DNA of 64,000 nt, taken from contig CAUYUJ010017922.1 in the NCBI GenBank assembly GCA_963575745.1, forward strand, positions 51,001-115,000. Reading direction: 5' to 3'. Positions 32,749 to 42,500 of the stretch are shown piece after piece (within the stretch, counting starts at the first letter, position 1; each line of letters starts with the position of its first letter). Below the pieces are notes generated by a model. The model did no database searches, was not told the DNA's origin, and was given only the letters and a program-made list of their open reading frames with translations. Both the position numbers and the translations under genes were made by a program. Source of the DNA: Prorocentrum cordatum (Eukaryota > Sar > Dinophyceae > Prorocentrales > Prorocentraceae).

Positions 32749-32790
<42 letters not shown>
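32115..32790. repeat. Dense microsatellite block with a GTAT/ATAC inverted repeat
   Basis: (GA)n, (CA)n at 32158-32215, (TA)/(CATA)n to 32315, (GA)n at 32400-32500, then (GTAT)n at about 32565-32640 facing (ATAC)n at about 32645-32755 and (TA)n at 32754-32786. The GTAT and ATAC halves are complementary and could form a long hairpin. Confidence 0.9.
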
Positions 32791-32793
<3 letters not shown>

Positions 32794-33000
32794 CAGTAAG
32801 GGTTTCGTCCCCTGCCGCTGGTCCCCTCTCTATCAGAATGGGATATATCAGAGTCGCGTCGGTGCGTCTCGGCGCTGCCTTGGCGCATCGGATAACAGCA
32901 TGCGGGGCGGATAGGAATCATCAGCGCATTTGAGACGTTGGCGTTATCCTGGTGGCCGTAGGTCCATCCCCCCACCGTGCCTGGGTTGTGGGTCTGAGGC
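32791..33000. other. Unique sequence, nothing recognised
   Basis: No gene or motif recognised. Confidence 0.3.
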
Positions 33001-33560
33001 ATTTTGTAGATGTGTTGGGGGGTCGTAGGGGAGCCTCTCGGGGACCTCTTGGAGGCGATTTGGGCGCCTCTCATGGGGCCTCGTGGGGTATCTTCTGGGT
33101 CTCTTGGAGGCCTCTTGGGCGCGTCTTGGGCGCCTCTTGGGGCCTCTTGGCGGCCTCTTGGGGCCTCCTGAGGGCTTCTCGGGGCACAATTATCGAATGT
33201 TCGGTTCGTGGTCCCCTGCTTGGGCCCCTCTTGGGGCCGTCTTGGGCCCTGTTGGGCCGTATTGAGCGCTTCTGGGGCCATCTTGGAGCCCTCTTTTGGG
33301 CCGTCTTGGAGCCCTCTTGGAGGCGTCTTGGGCTGTCTTGGGGCGGTCTTGGGAGCTTCTTGAGCCGTCTTGGGTATCGGAAAGCCGAAATGTGAGAAGG
33401 CCAAACTCCTTCAAAAACTTTCGTAAAATCTACGATTTGGGCCTTTTGGGGCTCTCTCGGGAGGCCTCTCGGAGCGTTGTTGGGGCCTCTTTGGGGCCTC
33501 TTGGGCCGTCTTGGAACCATCTTCGGGCGCCTTGAAGCATTCTGGGCCTCGGCAATGCGA
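33001..33560. repeat. GCCTCTTGGGG minisatellite
   Basis: 10-12-bp units GCCTCTTGGGG / GTCTTGGGC. The same family occurs at 49310-49620, 51110-51310, 55455-55690 and 62320-62420. It is often next to a TGAGAAGG..AAAACTTT or AAAATCT-type tail. Confidence 0.85.
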
Positions 33561-33955
33561 GTACTGTGTAATTTGCCAGAGTTTGTGATTTCGGGGACGC
33601 GAATATTATGTAATTTACAAGGGGTTGCTTTGGGGACGCACACACTCGGGGACGCGAACATTGTGTAGTTTACAAATGGTTATGGCCTCGGAGCACGAAT
33701 CTCAAGTATTCTCACGTGTCCCACGACCCCCCGGGCATCCTGAGGACGTGATTCGGGCGTGGTAACCCGGCGGTTTGGAGCTCCCCCCGCTCGCGCGGAC
33801 GGTAACAATTTACAGTAGGAAGCAGAAAGTGATATTATCACAATGGGAGCCGGAATTTGCAGCTGGAGCAGGGAGCAGCAAGCCTAAGCCTCGCAGCTTG
33901 ATGGCCCCGCAAGGGGGCCGGCGGATATATGTTTGAGCGTGAAACCCAGACAGTG
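33561..33955. other. Short GGGGACGCGAA..TTGTGTAATTTACAA repeats, then unique sequence
   Basis: Three short units with GGGACGCGAA(T/C)ATT and GTGTAATTTACAA lie at about 33560-33680. Remainder unique, no gene. Confidence 0.5.
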
Positions 33956-35055
33956 TGATATCGCCTTGTGGACGTGCAAGCTATGTGTTATGATCGATGT
34001 GTTATGATCTAAGTGGACGTGATCTATGTACTGTGGCTTGATCTCTGTAGTGTGAGCAGTGAGGTGTACGCTATGTGGCGCAATATATGTGGTGCACTGT
34101 ATGTAGTGCGAGCTATGCAGTCCTATGTGGCGTATGTAGCGCGAGCTAAATAGTGCAAGCTATGTGGTGCAATACCTGCGGTGGAATACATTTGGTGCGA
34201 GCTGCGTGCTGCAGTATAGATGGTGACAGCTGTTCCGTGCCATATGCGTGGCGTGAGCTACGTGGTGAACGCTACGCGGTGCAGTGTATGTGGTGTGAGC
34301 TGTGTGAACCATGCGGTGCAAGCCATGCGGAGGCAGTCTGAGCTGCGAGGTGCAAGCTACGTAGTGCAGTCCGTGTGGCGTGAGCTGTGTAGCGCACGCA
34401 CGGTGTGCCCACGAGACGCCCACGGGCCGCAGCGTGGCGAAGCCTCGGCGGAACCACCCAGCGCACGAGGCGCCCACGAGGCGCCCACGAGGCGGCAGCG
34501 GGGCGAAGCCTTGAGGCGGACCCACCCAGCGCATTTGGGCGCCCACGAGCGGCACCGCGGCGAAGCCTCGACGGACCCACCCTGCGAACAGGGCGCCCGC
34601 GAGGGTCGCCCCCCCCGGCGGCGGCGCGGCGAGCGCGAGCCCCCGCTCGGGGAGTGCGAGTTGGTGCACCGTCGAGGCGAAAGCTATGTGGTGCAAGCTG
34701 TGTGCTGCAATCTGCCTGGTCTGCCCCTGGCAGCGTTTTGTGACCATGAGGCTCTCAAGAGATACATGTTGGGGGCGCCAAACGGCAATTCTAGCTGAGA
34801 CGTCCCACCAAAATCGGCGCGAACGGGCTCGTGAGATCAGCCAGGGTGCGTGGTGCAAGGGACCCGGTGCCAGCTCGAAGGCGCGGCGAGCCGCAGGGTG
34901 AGAGCTAGGCGGCGGGAGCTCCGTGGTGCAAGCTGCGTGGTGAACACGCTGCGGGGCAAGCTGCACGGCGCAAGGTATGCGATGCGAGCCAAACTGGGCG
35001 GCCACGGGCGGCCGCAGGGCGGCCACGGCGCGGCCACGGCGCGGCCACGGGGCGG
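33956..35055. repeat. GCGAGCTATGTGGTGCAAG minisatellite with GC-rich insert
   Basis: Degenerate ~18-22-bp units lie at 33965-34400 and resume at 34670-34980. Between them (34400-34640) is GCGCCCACGAGGCG-rich sequence with GCGGCGAAGCCTCG units. GGGCGGCCACGG repeats lie at 35005-35060. Confidence 0.7.
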
Positions 35056-35124
35056 CCACCAACAAGAAGCTTCGGGCTGCCCACCCCATCCCCTAAGTTA
35101 CAGGCACTGTCTGGGGGGTCTGTA

Positions 35125-35275
35125 TATATATATAGAGAGAGAGAGAGAGAGACAAAGACAGAGACAGGGAGAAAGAGAGAGCGAGGGAAACCAAAAAGAT
35201 AGAGAGATAGAGAGAAAAAAACAGAGAAGGAAAGAAAGAAAGAGAGAGGGATAGAGAGAGAGGGAAACAACAATG
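35125..35275. repeat. GA-rich microsatellite
   Basis: (GA)n with AAAG interruptions. Preceded by a short (TA)n. Confidence 0.9.
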
Positions 35276-35329
35276 ATCCCAGCACGACCCCAATTAGGGG
35301 ACAGTTTCTTGTATGGGCGCATCGTTGGG

Positions 35330-35525
35330 CGCCTCGCTTGGCATTGCTTGACATTGGTTGGCATTGTTTGGCATCGCTTGGCATTGCTTGGCATCGCTTG
35401 GCATCGCTTGGCATTCCTTGGCATTCCTTGGCATTCCTTGGCATCGCTTGGCATCGCTTGGCATCGATTGGCATCGCCTGGCATTGCTTGGCATTGCTTG
35501 GAACTGCTTGGCATTACCTCCGAGG
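35330..35525. repeat. Decamer minisatellite GGCATTGCTT/GGCATCGCTT
   Basis: About 18 near-regular 10-bp units, one helical turn each. Better-preserved sister of 7436-7730. Confidence 0.9.
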
Positions 35526-35845
35526 AACGGGCAACGTAACGATAGGAGGCACCAGGGGCGGGGAACCCGAGGAACCCAGGGAACCCGAGGAACCTCCCGG
35601 CAACGGACACCGTAACAATAGGAGGCACCGGGGGCGGGGAACTCGAGGATCCCGAGGAACCCGAGGAACGTCCGAGCAACGGGCACAGTAGCAATAGGAG
35701 GCACCAAGCTATGACCAAGTGAGAACCTCTTAGGCAAGCCGAGTTGGGGGAAGAAAAACGAGAGAGGGAGAGAGAGAGAGGGGGAGACACAGAGGGGGGA
35801 GAACGAGAGAGAGGGAGAGACCGTGGGGAGCGAAGCGGAAGTTAA
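35526..35845. repeat. GGAGGCACC..GGGAACCCGAGGAAC repeats and GA tract
   Basis: Two and a half ~90-bp units (35545, 35620, 35695), each ending AATAGGAGGCACC, then a (GA)n tract to 35820. Confidence 0.75.
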
Positions 35846-36001
35846 GATATCGATTCTGAAGATGGAGATGTCGGCGGGGAGAAGCGGTGCAATGCTCGGC
35901 GCAGCCGTTTCCCAGACATGATTGCGGAGGGTTCTGGACTCCACATGTGAGTTCTGCCGACCAGAGGGCAGGTTTGAATCATATGCCTCTTGCGTGTTAG
36001 C

Positions 36002-36009
36002 CTTGGCAG
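36002..36009 (+). promoter_or_regulatory. Possible SL trans-splice acceptor upstream of LUC7
   Basis: A CCTTGGCAG ending at 36009, after a moderately pyrimidine-rich stretch (TGCCTCTTGCGTG), lies 37 nt before the start codon. It is a plausible AG acceptor for leader addition. No genomic SL copy is present, so this gene does not look retroposed. Confidence 0.3.
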
Positions 36010-36045
36010 AGTTCGCAGCATCTGGAGATCAAGGCGCTTGCAACC

Positions 36046-36707
36046 ATGATGGACGCCAAGGCGCTCCTGGATTCCCTCATGGGCCCATCGCGAGACAAGG
36101 ACCTCAAGGAGCAGCGGCGCAGCGATGGATGGAAGGAGGAGAACGTCTGCAAGCGGTATATCATTGGTTTCTGCCCCAACAATCAAAACGATTGCTGGTT
36201 CAACGCCAGGCGGAGAGATCTCGGATTGTGCACCAAGGTGCATTCCGAGGCATTGCGGAAGCAGTTCCAGGACCACCCGGATAGGGAGAAGCATCTCCCA
36301 GCCTATGAAAAAGAATTCCTCGCCTACCTGGAGTCTGTGATCTCAGAGGCGGATGCGAGCATCGCGCGGGAGAAGAAGAAGGCTGCGCCCGCGGGCGTCG
36401 AAACCCGCATCCCTGTTCACCTGAAGGGCACAGCGAAGGAGTTGAAGCAGCAGGCAGAGGATTGCCTCAAGCTCGCAGAGGAGGCCGCCGAAAAGGGGGA
36501 CGTCGAGGGGAGCAAGCGGCTCACTGCTCAGTCGGGCAAGCTGAAGGAGGACTTGGAGGACCTCAAGGCGAGGTACACCTACGAGTCGACGGGGGAGAAC
36601 GTATGCGAGGTGTGCGGGGTCCGCTGCCTGCCCGGGGAGCAGGCCGACTACGAGGCACACCTCGAGGGGAAGCTGCACCTGGGCTATAAGAAGATGCGCG
36701 ACAAGGC
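36046..36707 (+). CDS. LUC7: LUC7 exon 1 (both zinc fingers)
   Basis: The frame starts ATGATG, giving ALLDSLMGPSRD after the start. This matches the ALLDQLMG opening recalled for eukaryotic LUC7 proteins, so no upstream coding exon is needed. VCKRYIIGFCP and DLGLCTKVHSEAL are the hallmark first-finger segments. A Lys/Glu-rich helix follows at about 80-180, then ENVCEVCGVRCLPGEQ and HLEGKLHLGYKKMRDK. After 36707 the open frame continues to 36942, but it becomes Pro/Gly/Arg-rich and unlike the family. That fits read-through into an intron, and I place the exon end at a GC donor there. Confidence 0.93.
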
Positions 36708-39332
36708 GCGCTGCCCCCAAGCCCCCCCCCCAAGCCCTCCACGAGCAGGAGGAGGAGGCAGTGTGCGCGGGCACGCGGGTCGTTCCGGAATGGGCCTCGC
36801 CCGCGGCGCGTCGCAGCCCTCGGCGCGAGGCCCGCGGAAGCGAGAGGAGGGCGGCAGATCCGCGGGCGGAGGGCCGGGGAGGCAAGCGCGAGACGCCCGT
36901 TCCTCGGGGCTCGTCGAGGTTTCCAGGGTCCGCCACGTGTAGCGTCAAGGTTGTGAGGGCGCCAGGTATACACCTGCACCGACCCATGGGCCCCGCCTCG
37001 TCCGGGCCAGGATCGGTGCAGGTGTGCGGTTGGCGCTGGAGGCGGCCGTGCGCAGACACCCACCCATCCGACGCTGCATGTCTTGTTCGCATCAAGCCCG
37101 CGGGGCCTCGACCAGTGTTCCCCGTGGTCGGATCGTCAGCCTGGGCTGCTTCTGCGGTCGGCGTTCTCCTTCTCTTCCTCCTCCTCCTCCTTCTCCTCCT
37201 CCTCCTTCTCCTCCCCCTCCTCCTCCTCCTCCTCCTCCTCCTCCTCCTCCATTCCTTTCCCTTATATGTACATGTATAAATGTGTATATATATATATATA
37301 TATGTATTTTAACTTCTCCTTGTCGCACCCCGAGGCCAGTTTTTTTGGGCGGGCCGGGCGTTTCGCCTGAGACTTCTTCGTCATGTGTGACCCTGAAGCT
37401 TTAAAATTAACAACAGCTTCACAGATGGAGGGCGGGTCGTTTTCAAAATGTGGTTATCCCTTTGGCGCCGCGCACATTCGTTCTAAAAACTTGCAAGAGT
37501 TGCACGCACTGAGGGCGGGTCGTTTTCAAAATGTTGTTATCGCTTTGGCGTCGCGCACATCCGCTTCAAGAACTTCGCGGATTGAGGGCGACCCGTTTTC
37601 AAAATGTGATTCTCGCCTTAGCGCCGCGCACACTCGTTTTTAATTTGCAAGAGCTTCACGGATTGAGGGCGGTTTCTTTTCAAAATGTGGCTCTCGCTTT
37701 AGGGCCGCGCACATTGGTTTTTTAATGTGCAAGAGTTTCACGGGTTCCCATGAGCAACGTACCAGACATGGTGATTTGGAAGGATTTGGGATTATGAGTG
37801 CGGCTGCCAGCAAGTCGCCCAAGGCTGCCGTCAGGCTGTCAGGAACAGCCGTCCAGGTCGGCACTGGTTCGCGAAGCGCGCCTGCAAGGTCCAAAGTGTC
37901 CCACCACGGGAGCCCAGAGAGTTTGCCCTTCTCAGCCGCCACCGTGTGGCGGGGCTCCATGTCGCCCGCCGGCGTCCTCCTGCGCGTTCGCCGCCAGGCC
38001 AGCGGCCGTCGCCCCAGCCGCACCGCCCACCATGCAGGCTAGGACCTGCGCCCGCGCCTCCTCGGGCAGCGCCGCAAGGCCTTCCACTGTGCCTGCGGGG
38101 ATACCCCCTGGGATGCAGGCAGGGTGCCTGAAATAGCGATCCAGGTTGGCACGGCTGACCAGCCGCACCCTTCTGTGGCCGAACCCTTCGCAGCAGACGT
38201 AGCAGAGGCCCACGCGCCGGCGCACCGGCTGCAGGGTCGCCGTCCACGCGCGCACCTTGGCTCGTGCGGCGGCTCTGGGAACTGGGGCCGGCGCGGGAGG
38301 GGCACCACCCGCACCAGCGGCATTCCCCGGGGCAGCAGCGGCGCCGGATGCGCCGCCAAGGTGGGCTGCTCCAGGGGGCACGGCCGCCGCCGCCGCCTCG
38401 TCCCTCCCCATCATGTCGTCGTCGTCCCCCTCCTCGTCGTGGCCCACGACCATGTTCACGTCGCTCTCCATCGCGTGAGGGGCGGGAGGAAGGTGCGGAA
38501 TGGAAGGGGGAAGAATGGGTGAGGAGGGAGGCGGCCGGGCAACGGCTGCGCGCGATTTGAGCCTCCTCCTCCTCCGCCTCTTCCTCCTCCTCCTGCTCCT
38601 CCTCCTCCTCCTCTTCCTCCTCCTCCTCCTCCTCCTCCTCCTCCTCCTCCTCCCTCCTCCTCCTCTCCTCCTCCTCCTCCTCCTCCTCCTCCTCCTCCTC
38701 CTCCTCCTCTTCCTCCTCCTCATGCTCCTGCTCCTGCTCCTGCTCCTTCTCCTCGTCGTCCTCCTCCTCCCCCTCCTCCTCCTCCTCCTCTTCCTCCTCC
38801 TCCTCCTCGCCCTCGTCGTCGACCTCGTGGTCGTCCTCAGCGATCGGCGGCGGCGGTCCTCTGCAGTCCTCGATCCTGCAACCTCTGCCCCGAGTCCTCT
38901 ACCGCCAGGCGCAGGAGTTGCGGGAGAAGCGCCGGGCGAAGGAGACGGGCTCCAGGGAGGGCCCCAGGACCGGCTGGCTGAAAGTCGTCGTCTGCGCCGC
39001 TCGAGGATGCGATCGGGCGGGCCCAAGGGAAGATAAGTCGCTCCAGAGCGGTCCCCAACGCGTTTTCATAGCGCTCCCCAGAGCGCTCTAGAACGGCCGC
39101 GGCGCCCGATACATCCTCCAGAACCGCCGGATTTCAGAGATCTCTGAGTTGTCCCGGTCCGATCCTGTCCCGGTCCAGACTTCGTCTCATATGGGGATTT
39201 GAGCTTTGAACGTTCTTGGCCCCTTGGGGGCGTCTGGGACCTTTGAATCTCTGGGGGCTGTCAGAGGCATCGCAACGACCGGGGACTCCAGGACCAGCCC
39301 GCGAGACGACGACGACGACAACGACGACGCTT

Positions 39333-39381
<49 letters not shown>

Positions 39382-39402
39382 TTACGACGACGACGTCGAT
39401 GC

Positions 39403-39464
<62 letters not shown>

Positions 39465-39469
39465 TCGAC

Positions 39470-39520
<51 letters not shown>

Positions 39521-42500
39521 CAGCTCGCCATTTGCGTGTCGTTTGCGGCGGGCGTGAGATGGAGGAGGAGGAGGAGGAGGAGGAGGAGGAGGAGGAGGAG
39601 GAGGAGGAGGAGGAGGAGGAGGAGGGTGGGGAGGAGGAGGAGGAGGAGGAGGAGGAGGAGGCTGTCTTCCCTTCGTCGGGGCCTCCCGCGGGCCCCTCGC
39701 CGCCGCGGCCGGGCTCCGTCCGGAGTGCCGGTGGGAGCACGCTCCCAGAGGCTTCGTCGGGACTGCCCCTCCAGAGGAGGAAAATGCAGAAGTAGCCACA
39801 AAGATAGTCTGGGGACGATTGTTTGGCTATTTGTTACTAGGTTTGAGTTTGCCTTGACTATGCTTTCTATGTTTCGTCCGAACCAGAGTCCGCCTGTAGG
39901 GGACATGCCCGACTTAGCCCTAGAGAGGTCCAAGGCCCGTCGTGTGAGGGAAGGGGGGGCTTTGGCATGAAGAAGAAGGAGTGCTGAGGGAAAGAGTCCT
40001 GAGGTTTCTCGCGCTTGTGGGGCTTTCTACTTCCTTCCTCCTTCCTCCTCAAGTCCTCCTCCCTCCTTTCTCTTCTTCCCCCATTCCCCTTTCTCCTTCA
40101 TCCCTGATCCCTCCTCTCTCCTCGTCTTCCTCTGCCTCGCCCTCATCCGTAATAGTTTGGGCTCAAGCCCAGGTTACCAGTGGCTGCGGAATCACGCCGA
40201 ACGTCCAAGGCGTCATGGCGGGGTCCTCAGCGCACCGGCCGCGCTGACGCTGTGGGCCGTCCACATCACACTGGCGCTGCCTTCACTTCGCTCCGCCTCT
40301 GCGCTGGTCGTCCTTCGGCTCGTATTCCGTCTACGTGTTGCTCAGTGCACGGGTATGGACCTCGCTGCAGCAGATTCGGCGATCGAGCGGCGGTGCGCGG
40401 TGGCGCCCGCCGTGGCGTGTCCACCGGCCCCAGCGCTGAGTCACGCTGCCGACAGCGCAGCAGGTCGTCAGCTCCCGCGACCCGCCCCTAGCTGGGCCGC
40501 AGGCCCCGGGGTGCGGCCAAGACGCCCCCGCGCGCGCAGGGGTGGGCGTGCGCCGACGCAGCCGCTGCTGCTGGGCCACGGGGGCCTCCAGGCCCGCAGA
40601 CTCGTGGCCGACTCCAGGCACCCTGGACCAGAGCCTGCTGACGTCTCTCTCTTCTACTTCTGGCCGCCTCTCCACCCTGCAGCTTCCTTCCCGCCGACTT
40701 CTGCCCACCCTGAGATCCGACGTAGCGAAAAAATTGCAACATCGTGGAAATCCGCGCCCAGAGCCCCGGAGCCCATCTTTCTGCGTCATTTTTCAAGCCG
40801 GATCGATCTGCGAGGGTCCCGGGACCCGAAAAAATGCGAAAACGCCCGGCTCGAAAAAAATGAGTCGCCAGGATCTCAGGGGAGGAGGAGATGCGAGCTT
40901 CTCGACCCTCGGAGTCGTGGTCCTCCATGGAGGGCCCCTCTCCGTCCTGGCGCGCCCGCGCGCTGCCCGGCCGGCCTGCCGGCCCCGGGGGAGCGCGCGC
41001 CGCTGCGCCGCTGAAGGACGTGCGGGGCGGCGGGCGTGACGCTTCCGAGGGCGCCCCTCGCCCAAGCGAGTTGGGCCCGGAGCAGCATCGTCTACGGTGG
41101 GCTCGCGTCGTGTCGACCGGGGGCGACCCCGCCGCTGGCGTTCAACATTGGACGCCGGTGGCGGCCCAGAATCGGTGGATGTGGAACGATCAGACGGCTC
41201 GAAAACGGGCGATCGTTCAAGATGGAACGAGCCCCGCGGTGTCGGAAACCCAGGCCGAAGTTGGCATGACACGACCCTGCTATAGCCGATCCCCATCTCA
41301 GCCCCACCATCCCACCCCTCAGCTGGGGATATGCCCTATCGATCAAACGGTGCTCACTGGAGGCGATGCGTGTCGGCTCTTGCCCAGGCTGAGGTGGAGG
41401 CCGCCTGGGGTGGACCCAGGCCTGGTCGGCTCTTGCCGAGGCTCAGATCCCAGATCTCTGACGAAGTCATGTTGTTCAATCCCAGTCGCTGTCCTTCGTT
41501 TCGGCCTCTGGGGCTCGTTGTCTGGCCCCCAGGCCACCAAAGACAGAACGGAGCGAAAAACGACCCCAGGGCAAGGGCTCGGGCCCTCTGGGGCCGCGCA
41601 CGAAAATTGTCCTGGCGAAGGACCCAACCATATGCAGTTGTGAGTAACGCAATGGTAACTACCGTCCTCGGTGGAGCTCCGTTTGGGGCCACGAACCTTG
41701 TGAGAGGTGCGCAGAAATGGGGGTGGAACTGCATGCGAACTTTGCCACTGGAGCCTTTGGTGGAGCTCCCCATGGGGTCACGAACCGTGTGAGGGGTGCG
41801 CCGAAGCGGGGGTAGAACTGCATGCGAACTTTGCCACTCGGGCCCTCGGTGGAACTCCCTATGTGGCCACGACCGTGTGAGGGGTGCGCCGAAATGGGGG
41901 TGGAACTGCATGCGAACTTTGCCGCTGGGGCCTGCAGCAGAGCTCCCTATGGGGCCACGAACCGTGTGAGGGGTGCGCCGAAATCGGGTGGAACTGCATG
42001 CAATTTTTGCCACTGGGGCCTTCGGTGGATCTCCCTATAGGGCCACGAACCGTGTGAGGGGTGCGCCGAAATGAAATGGGGGTGGAACTGCGTGTGAACT
42101 TTGCCATTGGGGCCCTCGGTGGAGCTCCCTATGGGGCCACGAACTGTGTGAGCGGTGCGCCGGAATCGGTGTGGAACTGCATGCGAACTTCGCCATTGAG
42201 GCCTGCAGCAGAGCTCCCTATGGGGCCACGAACCGTGTGAGGGGTGCGCCGAAATGGAGGTGGAACTGAATGCGAACTTTGCCACTGGGGCCTTCGGTGG
42301 AGCTCCCCATGGGGCCACCAATCGTGCGAGAGGTGCGCCGAAACGGGGGTGGAACTGCATGCGAACCTTGCCACTGGGGCCCTCGGTGGAGCTCCTTATG
42401 GGGCCACGAACCGTGTGAGGTGTGCGCCGAAATTGGGAGTAACTGCATTCGAATTTTGCCACTGAGGCCTGCAGTAGAGCTCCATATGGGCTACGAACCG

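Noticed and set aside
36708-36942. Continuation of the LUC7 frame to 36942 as the true C-terminus
   Set aside because: The sequence becomes Pro/Gly-rich and unlike the family, while downstream segments give an RS tail in phase. Kept only as an alternative if cDNA supports it.
38555-38565. GGCTCAA (-) upstream of the 38-kb ORF as an SL relic
   Set aside because: A 7-nt match is expected by chance several times in 64 kb.
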